A stretch of 64,000 bases of DNA from Chelydra serpentina (Eukaryota; Chordata; Testudines; Chelydridae). The position numbers and the translations under genes are program-made. This document shows positions 11,301 to 22,045 of the stretch, piece by piece. The notes under the pieces were generated by a model. That model was not told the DNA's origin and ran no database searches. It worked only from the letters and a program-made list of their open reading frames with translations. The DNA lies in contig JBAIAC010000004.1 of NCBI GenBank assembly GCA_037349315.1, positions 31,623,001 to 31,687,000 on the forward strand, given 5' to 3'. The stretch's first letter is position 1; each line of letters begins with the position of its first letter.

Positions 11301-13199
11301 GAGGGAAGTTTGAATCTCAGGGGCTGGGAGGAGGGAAGGTACATGGGGTTCCCCGGTAAGTGGAGGGAAGAAAGAAGGAATCTAGGGATGGTAATAGTAA
11401 TGGGAAAAGAACAGACAAGAGATAGTTGGGTGTGGGCTAGGGAGAAGGAATGGGATACAGGGCAAAAGGGAAAGAAGAGATCTTTTGATTCTTGTTTCTG
11501 TTTTTAATTAAACAAAATTGTTTCTTAATCTAAAAGTGCCCCAGTGCCATGATCCAGCCTGGAATCCAGAGCAAAATTTTATTGCTGGCTTGCAGCTGAC
11601 CCATAACCATAGCACCATGATGGTGACACAGGAATATGTCATCTTTGTCTTTGCTCAGAGTTAGAGAGATTAAGAGGATTTCTGAAGTTAGAAAGAATTG
11701 GCTTGGCTTTATATTTTTGTTCAATTTCTTGTAAATTGTTTTAGTCTGTGTTTTATGTAAAGTGTTTACATTGCCAACTATGAGTTGGTGCATAAAATAT
11801 CCCCTTAATATTATCATCATCAGGGACAGCTTGCTAAATTGACCTTGAAAATATTATTTTTCATCTATTGTATTTAATTATTTGAGTGAAGGCTAATAGA
11901 CCTATGGTAAATGCAGCTCCCTATAAACTGGGTGTTACTCCACTTTTATAATGCTAGAAAGCATGTAATTGTGGTCCACTGCTGAACAAAGGCTGCACAG
12001 ACACGAGAGGGTTACACGGGAGAACAGAAGCACTTTGTTGTAAACATTTTGGCTTTAAAAAGGCACCTTTTGATATGAGCCTTAGTATAACAAGTAGAAT
12101 GTAAAGCTCCAGCAGCTTTGACAGACTGAGGGAAGAGGGGGAATAAAGGTTCAGCTGTGCCATCTTTTAACTTGTTGCTTTTCCATAAAAATAAATAAAT
12201 AGCTAGGTGACACAGGTGAAGAACTTAACATGCTTAGGGCAGACATTCCTGATTCCAGCTCCATTTCTGGTGCTACCATCCCACTACATTTCTGTTCAGC
12301 AGTATGTGGCCACCTGCTCACAGCTGAGTAATTTTCACGTTAATTTGGCTGGATGAGTCAAACACTGAATTCATAAGGTTGAGGATGGGAGGTAGTTCTT
12401 TTCACCACAAGACCAACAAAATGAGTTTATGGGGGAATTGGGATTATATTAGTTTTCTAACCAGATATTACTATTCAGGGGTCCAAAATATTAGAATCTC
12501 TAATCTGAATAATGTGTTAATCCCTCGTTTCTAATACATTTCCTTGTCATCTCTTTTGTTGGGTTGTTTGTTTGCTTTTCAGGTTAGGGATGTGTGAATT
12601 TGTTCAGGCAAAACAAGAAACTTACCCTAAAGGATCTCTGCTTATTACAGACTTCTTATGGGACCCAATCATTTTACCAAAACAACTCTAGTAACAAGGG
12701 AATTTATGTACAAAATAACACCAAAAGTTCAAAATAGCTGTTATGCAAACCAGCAAAAGGCAGGAAATATGTACTTAAGGACCATGAGTAGTTGAGACAT
12801 GTGGCATATCTTTTCTGGTACCTAAAGTGATCATCATTTTGAATTCAAAATGTGCCAACAATTACTACGTCAGTAGATACATTTCTGAGGTAAGCTTTAG
12901 CCTGTCCGAAATCATAGTAAAATACTGAGGTACAGTAACTAATATATCTCTGTGTAGTAATTGCATGTAAGTCCTGACTCTTTAATGGGGAATATGGAAT
13001 CCACAAGTAGAATCGCCTTAGAAATTTTCTTAATAAACCATATTATAAATAGGTAATCTATAATATAATTCTGCCAGTTACAAGGGGTCAAAATTTCTAA
13101 GTCTGACATTTTAAAATGAAAAAGGACCTTTTTTTCACAAAAAGAAAAGTTATTTTTTTCTGATGCTGATTGCACGTAGGAAAACTGCTTCCTCTAGAA

Positions 13200-13690
13200 A
13201 AACCTCTAGAAGAAAAGTCATCTTCGAATGCTAGGCTTCAGGGTTTTAGTCTTGTACCTTTTTATAATAATATTAATAACAACAAAAGATTATTGAAACA
13301 TATTAAGCGATTTGTGAAAAAAATTGGAGGAAAAATATTTTTTGTGAAATTTATGTTGATGAACTTTGAAATGAAGTTTTTCTTCATTTTTAAAAAAAAT
13401 ATCAACATACTGATGGGAAATAGTCACTTTTTTACTTGCCCTTTCCTTTATTTGCATTGGAAAAAAGGGGATAGAAGTAGGAAGGGTGTGTGTGTTCCTC
13501 CCTCTTTTTCTCCTTTTTATCCTCTCTTTTCCTCCAATGAAGGAAATTTAGTGAAATGAGTGAGCCTCTTGACAGAAAAATCAAATTTTGACCAAAATGA
13601 TGTTTTTTCTTGAAAAATGTCATTTGTCATAAATACACTTTTCATTGAAAAAAAAAATTTCAACCAAAAATTTCAACGTGCTCTAACAAC
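13200..13690. repeat. AT-rich low-complexity repeat, unclassified
   Basis: Phased runs of AAAAATTT and TTTCATT-like words (for example CATTGAAAAAAAAAATTTCA and CAACCAAAAATTTCAACGTG) recur here, ending near GTGCTCTAACAACAAAG. The pattern looks like a decayed, partly palindromic transposon end. The 129-residue open frame at 13170-13559 is a by-product of poly-A/T runs. Confidence 0.35.
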
Positions 13691-13989
13691 AAAGTGTGTC
13701 TATATAACACTTTCCCCTATGACATACTGGTACCTTACCAAATACATAAGTAAAGCATAATTAAATTTTAAAAATGGACAAAGTGGAGCTGTGTATTACA
13801 AATCAAGTAAACAATTCCCCATAAATTTCCTCCCAACATTCTATACATAAAAAAGTATCCCCTTTCTTCCTCATAAAACTAAAAGGAAGACTAAAGGAAT
13901 CCCTTGTGTTTCAGTGGTTGGAATGCCACTCATAGACATATATGAAAGAGTATATGTGAATTGTGGTCCAACTTCCTCCATACGTGCAT

Positions 13990-14056
13990 GCAAACTTAAA
14001 TTTTTCACAGCCCTGAGCGACATAACTGGGTCAATCTAATTTTTAAGTGTAGACCA
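13990..14056. repeat. Fragment of the same MITE family as 8070-8320
   Basis: CAGCCCTGAGCGACATAACT and TTTTTAAGTGTAGACCAGG are the CCCTGAGCGA core and the GTGTAGAC terminus of that family, with the rest missing. Confidence 0.5.
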
Positions 14057-15890
14057 GGACTAATTGTCCTGACCACCCCTGAAGGAAAGACAACACACCA
14101 GGGATATGGTTTAACTAGGCTGCAACTTCATTAAATAATGCATCTGGAAACTATGCAGCAATAACTTGTCCAGTGGAAGTTATCCTTCCGTAATCTGTCC
14201 CAGCTGGGGGAGGGCTGTCATCACCCCCGTTCCTATTAACCTGGTCCTAACAGTGTTGCTGGGACCCCACGGTCCTACCCTTGTATGAGGGTTAACACGG
14301 TGAGGAAGAGGGGGTTGTTTCCACACTTTACCAGACATTAGCAGCCACAACCCCATTTCCACCTTCTTGAGGAGATACCTTCTCCTCATCCAGTTCCAGT
14401 TTATCAGGGAACCTGTGACTTGAATACCTGCAATGGGCACCTGCCAACCCTACCCGCTAGGCCCATGAGCTGCTGAGAGGGAGGTGAAAGGAATTCAGAT
14501 CTCCCAAGCCAATCTGACAATGTGGGAAAATTTCCTTCCTAGCCCCGAAAATGCAACTAGCATCAGGCCCCCACAGCAAGGCCAAACTCCAGTTCTACTC
14601 TACATCCACAGGGAGAGGAGCTTTTCCTTGTGGGCTCAAAATGGTGTCCCGGCCAGGGGGAAGACTTTATAAGCCGTCCCTATGGGTTCTCAGGAGCTAA
14701 TAGGCGTAATCTGCATCTTTCTATGCAACTAATCAGCCAAGGAGGCCCCCCATCTCCCTACCTCAAACCTATAATCATGAGGAGCTAAAAGCCCCCCAGA
14801 AGAGGAGCAATCCTCAAAGGGGCCAATGGTTCTCTTTCCTCTTCTGGCCCAAACAAAGTCTTCTTACCTCTGAGGCTACCAGGAGGATCATTTGAGCTGG
14901 TGGGGCTGTTCTTTTAGATCATCATTTTAAACACTTGTCTAGAAATCCTGGTGACCAGGGCTGTGTTCCTGTTTGTGACAATACATGCGTGGCAGTCTCT
15001 GGCCATATTTATTTGACTATGAAAATTTCAATGGAGTGTAAATTTGCATTTCATATTCCTGCATTTCCTTTTTCTTATGCATTTGGAGATGGAATCTTTG
15101 GTTTTGGCATTTGGTGTTTGTTTCTCCAGGATGTTGGTATTTTAGATGCTTGCTTTGATTGCTGGTTTAAACTGAGTTATTATTTGCGTGGAATTCCTTC
15201 ATCATCAGGTGAGTTGTTTGCTGTGAAAGTAGAGCTTGACTCAAATGATCCAGAAGGCAATGACTTTAACAGGTCAGGCTTTTGAGGGCCAGGGAGCTTC
15301 GGATCAGCCAACCCTGTATGGAGACAGGGTCTTTTTGAGAACATGTGTTTGAGCCTGGGAGGGGATTTTCAAATCCAGCTGATAAGCGGTCAGGTGATTC
15401 CTAGGGAGGACTGAAACTGAAGAGAGGAGCTGCAGGAAGTCGTGAGGATCCTGTGGCTAGCCCTGGAGCAGGGAGAGAGATGCAAGGGGGAAAAGCCCTC
15501 TGGGCCTCTTCAGAAGACCAGGAGAAAAGACTGAGTTTATATGAGGAACCTATGTTGAGCTGTTTTATTATTGTTTGAAGAATAAACTGTCCCCTGGAGG
15601 TAGAACCTGAACAGATGAACAGACTTTGGGAGCTGAATTGGGGAAGACAGTTCAGCAGCCTATACAAATATTTTTTATAGGAAAGCAAAAAAATCTTTAC
15701 TGTTTTTACCCCAGATTTCCCCGGTTGTATCCATAATATAATGGCCAAAGTGTCCTGAAAGTTCAAGCAGTGAGATTTCCATTGAAAATCTGAATATTAT
15801 TTGTGAGAAAGTAACTGCGTTCGTACCCAATATCTTTTTGGGAAGGCCTCGTTTTTTCCATCCATAAAAGACACTGACTTTTAAGAATAA
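14057..15890. other. Repeat-rich intron, unclassified; possible LTR-like pieces
   Basis: The base composition differs from neighbouring intron (14060-14900 is richer in GC). One piece contains ACTTTATAAGCC, a TATA-like sequence. Another (15290-15620) holds GAAGAATAAACTGTCCCC, a polyadenylation signal in a setting resembling a solo LTR. I cannot pair LTRs or find coding motifs, so no family is assigned. Confidence 0.25.
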
Positions 15891-15950
15891 AAAATTCTAT
15901 CTGCAGATGCTTGAGGCTTCATCACCTGGATCACCTGGATCGATCGGACT

Positions 15951-16395
15951 TCAGCTGTCGTTAAGACTGCGCCGATCACAACACGTCTGCCATTCTTCTC
16001 GCACTCTTGCCTTTCTTCTCCACGTTCGTCCGAAACGTTTAACAATGTCATCTTCCCATCTTCTTGGAGGCCGACCGGGGGGGTCTTTTTTGTTCTCGCG
16101 GGTACCACTCAGCAATGATTGCAGTCCACCTGTTATCCATGAGCCGTGCTGTGTGGCCCGCCCATCGCATCTTGTTATGTCTGCTTTCCACGACAATATC
16201 TTTCACACAGCTGCGTTCTCTGATGATTTCATTTGGTATACGATCCAGAAGGGAGATTCCCAACATAGCTCGTTCCATTGCCCTTTCAGCTACCAACAGC
16301 CGTTGCTCTTCTCTCTTGGTCAGTGCCCACGTTTCACTGCCATACAGCATGGCTGACAGCACTGCTGAACTGAAAATATTTTTACGTGTGGTCTT
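15951..16395 (-). pseudogene. RTE reverse transcriptase C-terminus (3' part)
   Basis: On the minus strand the frame reads NIFSSAVLSAMLYGSETWAL, then EEQRLLVAERAMERAMLGI, RHNKMRWAGHTARLMDNRW and EWYPREQKRPP. It then shifts by one at a C/G homopolymer (near 16075-16082 on the + strand) and continues in another frame with GRPPRRWEDDIVKRF and an Arg-rich end. The YGSETW and MRWAGH..R..D.RW blocks are hallmarks of the C-terminal domain of RTE and related LINE proteins. A single homopolymer frameshift is the only damage I see in this part. It continues the protein at 16409-17066 directly, in inverted orientation. Confidence 0.85.
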
Positions 16396-16408
16396 GTCAA
16401 TTTTTCCT

Positions 16409-17066
16409 AGAAAGAGCGAGGGAATACAAACTCCCGCTGTGCATTGCTTTTGTCGACTATGAAAAGGCCTTCGATAGCGTTGAGTTTAACGCAATATTCA
16501 AGGCGCTCGCAGAGCAGGGCATTAACACACAGTACATTAGTTTGTTGAAGGAAGCGAATACTGGATGTACAACAGACATTACTCTCCTTGAAACTCCCCT
16601 CCGCATCCCAATCGAGAAAGGCGTAAAGCAAGGAGATACAATTTCACCTAAACTATTCACCGCCTGCCTCGAAATGGTTATGAACAAGATCAATTGGAGG
16701 AGTGGTGTCAACATAAACGGAGAGAGATTATCTCATCTCAGATTTGCAGACGACATTGTACTAAGTGCGGAAAGCACCAACCAACTGCAGAGCATGCTAC
16801 GAAGACTCGACAAGAAAAGTAGTCAGGTTGGCCTGAAAATGAACCGCTGCAAAACGAAATATATGCGATCAGACGTCTTACGAAAAGCCCGAATAATAGT
16901 AACAGGAGAAGACATCGAAGAAGTGGAACAGTACATATATTTGGGCCAAGAAGTTAATATGCGCCAAGACCTGAACGGAGAACTCTCGCGAAGGATTCGG
17001 GCAGGATGGTGTGCGTTTAATTCCATCAAGGACGTCCTCAAAGGAAAAATTGAGGGGCAAAAAAAA
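16409..17066 (+). pseudogene. RTE reverse transcriptase, palm and thumb (inverted 5' part)
   Basis: One uninterrupted frame contains, in order, PLCIAFVDYEKAFDSVEFNA (palm motif with the first catalytic Asp), QGINTQYISLL, IPIEKGVKQGDTISPKLFT (the G-QGD-SP-LF block), LSHLRFADDIVLS (FADD catalytic pair), VGLKMNRCKTKYM, and YIYLGQEVNMRQDLNGELSR leading to RRIRAGWCAFNSI. These are the canonical RT motifs of RTE-clade endonuclease-reverse transcriptases. The phrasing is closest to invertebrate RTE proteins I know from nematodes and insects and is clearly unlike BovB. The frame stays open for more than 210 codons, suggesting recent insertion. The apurinic endonuclease N-terminus is absent because the copy is 5'-truncated. 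Confidence 0.88.
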
Positions 17067-19167
17067 TAGAGGCTTCATAATAACAAATATTATTCACTCC
17101 AAGGATCTCATCTTTTGGATAATGTCTTTATTGATAGAGAAATAAATAAACCAAACAGATTATTTGTTCTCTCTCTGGTATAATTCCTTCCTTCTGTGTG
17201 TGACAGTTGAATATTATTTTTCACACACGTAACTTAGTCCATGTCTAAAGTTTGACTACAAAGTTTAACCTATGTATTTTAAAAGGCTACTGTTATCCTC
17301 CTTTCTAGACTTTAAATTTCCACTGTTCAGGTGAGGGCTGTTACAATCCTGTGCAGAAGTATTTTAAAAGCTGGATTGTCTCTGACATCTTAAATATTCC
17401 TGTTATGATAAGCAAAAATAAGGAAAATCCCTATAAAGTGTGTATATCTTATATATGGTTTTTATAGGTAGCTGATATGATATGTGGTATGCTGTGACTT
17501 CAACAACTCTCTTCTCTATGCTCAGTGGTTTCAAATCGACATCCTGTATTTGTGGAAAGAAACCAAAACTAGCACATTGATGTTCTGTGTGGGGGGGACT
17601 TTCTCACCTACTCTGAAACAGTTCACAAACTCATAGCATTAAAAGTCAGCCTCTCCTGTGGTTTTGCTTTAACAAACAAACAATAAGGCAATCTAAAATC
17701 CAATCCTGTCCTTTTCTAGCTCGGAGTTGCTCAGTCAATCTCCCCCACGCCTCTTGTTCTCTACTGCATTTTTATTCTCTCCATCTGTCGGGCCCTGTTT
17801 CCAGGCTTGATGTTGTTGGCAGGTGTTGCAGGGCAGAGCTGACTTCACCACTACAGACAATGAACTCCTTTTGGCCCTAGTTCACACGATCTAACCTGGG
17901 ATAATTTAAACACATAGGCTTACTTTTTCAGCAACAAGTTTACCAGTGTCTTCCAAACTTGGAAATGTATCTGTTTTGTGTGTGCAAAACATGCATCTGT
18001 GCTTGCATAACACAAACTATGTATACATATGACAACCTATGCACCTAGATTAGCATTTGCTCATGTAATTACCTTGTTCTGCAGTAATAACTGAAGTGTT
18101 CATGGTCAGTCACTAATGCGGTGTAATAGCAACAAACAAATTGCACCAACTGTTTTGCAGTAGACCAATTCTACTTCTTTGTGTCTGCAAGAAGGTGCTT
18201 AAATATATGTCATAAAGAGGTGTCGGGGAAACAAAAACAATCTGCTAATTGTGGCTAGCTAGTTGAAGATCTTTGATTCACACTTTTTTTCTTCTTTCTG
18301 TCTTCTCTTATTATCTTATTCTCACTTAACTCCCCTATTCCGGCCATTCTTCACTCTACATCTACCGCCAATTGAAAAAATTAAAAGCTAAAAAATAGGT
18401 AATTTTTTTGTTAGAGAGTAAATTCTTTAGGGACAGGATTGTCTATGGCCCAGGAACTGTAAGTAACTACTTGTAGGAACAGTCTTGCAAGGGTATAATC
18501 ACTGAAATAATGAGTTGCACCAAATAAGTAACAGTTCCAATTTTATGAATGACATTTCAGGGAAATCACACATTTGAGAAATGCTGCATATGTGAGGGAG
18601 GGATCAATTAACATTATTCATCCAGCTCCATAAGCAGACTAAATAGCAAAATAATCATAATAATAATTTGTATATATTTTATTCAGCAAATACAGGGAAT
18701 GAATAATCTGAAGAATGTATTCCAGCTAGTTCCACCTTGATCATTGCTGAACTGAATACACAAAATAACGTGAAGTGGAGGCACTGCCATTTTAACTTAT
18801 AACATTTGGTTACAGTCACCTACATAGTGAATTAAAGGAGATATCATTGGATAAGGGAGAATGTCCAATCATCATAGAAACCAAAGATAAGGTTCCCATT
18901 CACACACAATCCTCTCCCTTCCTTTTCTGGTTCCTCTATTGCATTTGCTTTACTCTGCCCTGTTTTCGTGTGAGGCAGGTAGGAGCAGTGTGGAAATTAG
19001 TGGAATCCTGATCTCTAAAGATGAATCGAAGAGGAGATTTCTGAATATTCAGTCTGCTGTTAGTAACACTCACTGAGCATAGGGGAGTTAGTGGTGGCAG
19101 ATAGGAAGGACAAAGAATGCAGCTGAGCAGATGGAAGGAGAGACAGAGAGAAAAACTGGTAGAGGAG

Positions 19168-19992
19168 TTACAGTGTAGTAGCCGTGTTAGTCTGTGTCAG
19201 CAAAAAGAAAATCAAATACTTGTGGCACCTTAGCCCAGGTCTACACTAACCCCCCCTGTCGAACTAAGATACGCAACTTCAGCTACGTTAATAACGTAGC
19301 TGAAGTCGAAGTACCTTAGTTCGAACTTACCTGTGGTCCAGACGCGGCGCGCAGGCTCCCCCGTCGACTCCGCCGACTCCACTCGTCGAGCTGGATTACC
19401 AGCGTCGACGAGGGAGCACTTCCTGGTTCGATTTATCGCGTCTTGACAAGACGCGATAAATCGAACCCAGAACATCGATCCCGCGCCTCCGACGCGACGG
19501 GTAAGTATAGACATACCCTTAGAGACTAACAAATTTATTTCAGCATAAGCTTTCGTGGGTTAGAACCCACTTCATCGGATGCATGGAATGAAACATACAG
19601 TAGACAAATATTTATACAGTCAGAGAAACATGATAAGGTGGAAGTGTGAATACCAACCCTAAGGGGCTAATTAATTGAGAGGAACCATAACAGCAGGGGA
19701 AGAAAAACCTTTGAAGTGATAAACAAGATGGCCAGTGTGGACAGTTGACACACAGGTGTGAATGAGGATCGTTAACTCAAGGGAAATAGAATCAATTAAC
19801 GTAATGGCCAAGCCATTCCAAGTCTCTATTTAATCCTGAGTTGATGGTATCTAGTTTGCATATCAATTCAAGTTCAACAGCTTCTCGTTGTAGTCTGTTT
19901 TTGAAGTTTATTTGTTGCAAAATTACCACCCTCAAGTATGTCACTGAGTGATTAGGGAGGTTGAAATGTTCTCCTACTGGTTTTTGGTTTTT
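19168..19992 (-). mobile_element. Penelope-like element copy B, 3' end only, with 10-bp target duplication
   Basis: Exact GGTAGAGGAG occurs at 19158-19167 and 19993-20002. On the minus strand the copy begins in the PLE endonuclease C-terminus (VGEHFNLP-like followed by LRVVILQQIN), runs through the 3' region with CATCGGATGCATGGAATG-type words on the + strand, and ends CAGACTAACACGGCTACTAC. A Harbinger-like MITE (19233-19518) has landed inside it. The right duplication abuts the LTR of the Gypsy element at 20003. Confidence 0.85.
19233..19518. mobile_element. PIF/Harbinger-like MITE copy 1 (286 bp, TTA duplication) with two perfect hairpins
   Basis: TTA flanks the element at 19230-19232 and 19519-19521, and removing the insert restores the PLE word GGCACCTTAGAGACTAAC. 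The ends GCCCAGGTCTACAC and GTATAGACATACCC are imperfect inverted repeats. Inside are a perfect 15-bp stem with a 1-base spacer (19276-19306, starting ACTTCAGCTACGTTA) and a perfect 21-bp stem with a 1-base spacer (19425-19467, starting GGTTCGATTTATCGCG). The related copy is at 46201-46502. Confidence 0.88.
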
Positions 19993-20002
19993 GGTAGAGG
20001 AG

Positions 20003-20309
20003 TGTTAGGTTCTGAATCCCCACACCACATGAAAATGAAGCAACACATGCAGGTAACTTGTCAATCAAAACATGTACTAACCATGAAATAGTTAGGACAG
20101 CAATAATCTGAACAAAGCATAACAACAGTCCAAACAGCAGATATGTAGCAGCAGGACCTGAGTAGCTGCACACACCTTGTGCTATGCAGGTATACACAGC
20201 AATTTTTGCCCTGCAACGCAAAAGGAACAGGAACACAGAGTTCAAGGAGCAGGAACCAGGAAACAAAACAGGAAGAGGAGCAGGAAGGCAATACACAACA
20301 GTCATCACA
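20003..20309 (-). repeat. 3' LTR of the Gypsy element
   Basis: On the minus strand it starts TGTGATGACTGTTGTG and ends CAGAACCTAACA, giving the TG...CA form. A polypurine tract (GGGGAGAAGAGAAGGAAAG on the minus strand) sits immediately upstream of its start, as required for plus-strand priming. About 70 bases at its start resemble 25465-25537 (shared GAGCAGGAACCAGG-type and AGTCATCACA words). Confidence 0.7.
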
Positions 20310-20350
20310 CTTTCCTTCTCTTCTCCCCAAAAGTTCAGCAGTATCTAACC

Positions 20351-21040
20351 CAAGGGTGGGCAAACTGTGGCCCGCAGGCCAGATCCGGCCCGCCAGCCAT
20401 TTTAATCCAGCCCTCAAGCTCCCGCTGGGGAGTGGGGTTTGGGGCTTGCCCTGCTTCGGTGCTCCAGCCGGGGAGCAGGGTCAGAGGCTGCTTCACATGG
20501 CTCCCAGAGCAGTGGTATGTCCCCACTCCAGCTCTTATGTGTACGGGCAGCCAGAGGGCTTTGCTCCGCACGCTGCCCCCACCCCAAGCCAGGAACCACG
20601 GCCAATGGGAGCTGCAGGGGTGGCACCTGCAGATGGGGCAGTGCGCAGCAGAGCCGCCTGGCTGCGCCTCCGCGTAGGAGCTGGAGGGGGGATATGCCAT
20701 TGCTTGCGGGAGCTGCTAGAGGTAAGTGCCACCCAGAGCCTGCACCCCTGAGCCACCCCCCAGTGCCCCAGCCCTGATCCCCTTACCACCCACTGAACCC
20801 CTCAGTCCCAGCCTGGAGCACCTTCCTGCACCCCAAACCCCTCATCCCCAGCCCCACCCAAGAGCCTGCACCCCCAGCCGGAGCCCTCCCCCCCGCACCC
20901 TGAGCTCCTCATTTCTGGCTCCACCCCAGAGCCTGCACCCTCTCCTGCACCCCAACCCCAATTTTGTGAGCATTCATGGCCTGCCATACAATTTCTATAC
21001 CCAGATGTGGCCTTTGGGCCAAAACGTTTGCCCACCCCTA
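20351..21040. mobile_element. GC-rich hAT-like MITE of the GGGTGGGCAAAC family, 690 bp
   Basis: The ends CAAGGGTGGGCAAACTGTGG and AAAACGTTTGCCCACCCCTA are inverted repeats. The interior is GC-rich and Pro/Gly/Ala-coding by composition in every frame, with repeated CCTGCACCCC and CAGCCCC words. Immediate 8-bp flanks ATCTAACC and ACCTAGTT match at only four positions, so the duplication is not convincing. It lies between the integrase reading region and the polypurine tract of the Gypsy element. Confidence 0.7.
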
Positions 21041-21079
21041 ACCTAGTTGGAAGCACCAGGTGATCCCAGGGCCGTAGGT

Positions 21080-21959
21080 TATATCTCTGAGTTGGCTCAG
21101 GAGGTGGATTCTGTTGCTGTGGTGTAGCTTCCCCAGTTGGCCACATGACATCATGATATGCAGACAGTGTCCTCTTTATTATTTGTTTCCCTTTCAGTAG
21201 GCAGTAAATCTCACTGGTTAACAAGGCATTCTCCCTGTGGTGAACGCACATGCCACACTCCATACTGCCCAAAAGATCGTGCCACAAGTATCAAAAATGC
21301 TTCCAGATACTTTCCTAACATACCCTGCGTATCCAGGATAGAGTCCATGGAGTCTTGCACGGATATATTTATTGAAACCCACATATTTCCTAGCCACATT
21401 AGTTAGCTTCCAGGTCAGCAAAAGGATGGGATGAACCTTTTTCATGTGCATAGACAACTTTGCCCTCTGAGGTCAGATGAAGAAGTAGTTGAAAGGGGTT
21501 TCTCCAATATTTTCATGAGATGTACCCCAAATGTCATGTAAAGCATGACTTAATGCAATAGGGAAGGGTGTATCTTGACGTTCCTCCAGTATGCGAGGTA
21601 CACTCTCCTTCAAAGTCCCATGCAATCTCTCCACTATCCCAGATTTGTAATGTACTGTACCAATGCACATCAGAAAGCCTTCAAACTCTCTTGATACAAA
21701 AGGAGCTACATTATGTGAAACAAGGCTCTCTCGTAGGCCATACACAGCGAATAAAGTGGCTACAAGAAATGAGTTCTTTTGAGGTGTTTTGTGAAATTAT
21801 AAATTTAAAAGGGTAACATGAGTAATAGTCTATAACAGTCAACAGTGTGTATCCATGCAGTGCAATCAAGGGGCTAGTAATTTCCACAGCAATTCTCTGC
21901 CATTGTCTGTCTTCAACTACTGGTTTCAAAGGGCCTAGTGGAACAGTAGTTTTATGCAT
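21080..21959 (-). pseudogene. Gypsy integrase core and C-terminus, broken
   Basis: Minus-strand frames show WQRIAVEITSPLIALHGYT and LLTVIDYYSCYPF (start of the integrase core, with the first acidic residue in VIDYYS). After a frame change come GTVHYKSGIVERLHGTLKES and ALHDIWGTSHENIGETPF (the RLHGTLK and TPF motifs of Gypsy integrases). Further on, TQRYNLRPWDHL is the YNLRP-type tail motif of Gypsy polyproteins. Integrase joins the element's cDNA ends to host DNA. Frames change several times and stops intervene, so this is a relic. The upstream zinc-binding region is separated from it by the CR1 insertion. Confidence 0.8.
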
Positions 21960-22045
21960 TCATAGAATCATAGCATCTCAGAGTTGGAAGGGACCTCAGG
22001 AGGTCATCTAGTCCAACCCCCCGCTCAAAGCAGGACCAACCCCAA

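Larger units (their letters stand above)
15923..17068 (-). mobile_element. RTE-clade LINE, 5'-truncated with twin-priming inversion, 10-bp target duplication
   Basis: The insertion is flanked by exact copies of GAGGCTTCAT (15913-15922 and 17069-17078). The 3' part runs on the minus strand from about 16408 down to 15923 and ends in two tandem copies of a 9-bp unit (GATCCAGGT), the kind of short tandem tail RTE LINEs carry. The upstream part of the same protein lies inverted on the plus strand from about 16409 to 17055. The two parts share GGAAAAATTGA at the breakpoint. A 5' part inverted against the 3' part inside one duplication is the signature of twin priming. A short non-element filler (GGGGCAAAAAAAATA) precedes the right duplication. 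Confidence 0.9.

Noticed and set aside
15923..17068. Contamination by a parasite genome
   Set aside because: The RTE sequence is bounded by a 10-bp duplication of the flanking intron sequence and has a 3' tail and a twin-priming structure, all of which indicate true integration in the host genome.
20351..21040. 8-bp TSD for the GGGTGGGCAAAC-family MITE
   Set aside because: Immediate flanks agree at only four of eight positions. All four differences are transitions, but this is too weak to claim.
20177..21287. Several long frames (up to 190 codons) on both strands
   Set aside because: They run across the GC-rich MITE 20351-21040 and the Gypsy LTR. Composition explains them; only the YNLRP-containing tail on the minus strand is genuine element coding sequence.
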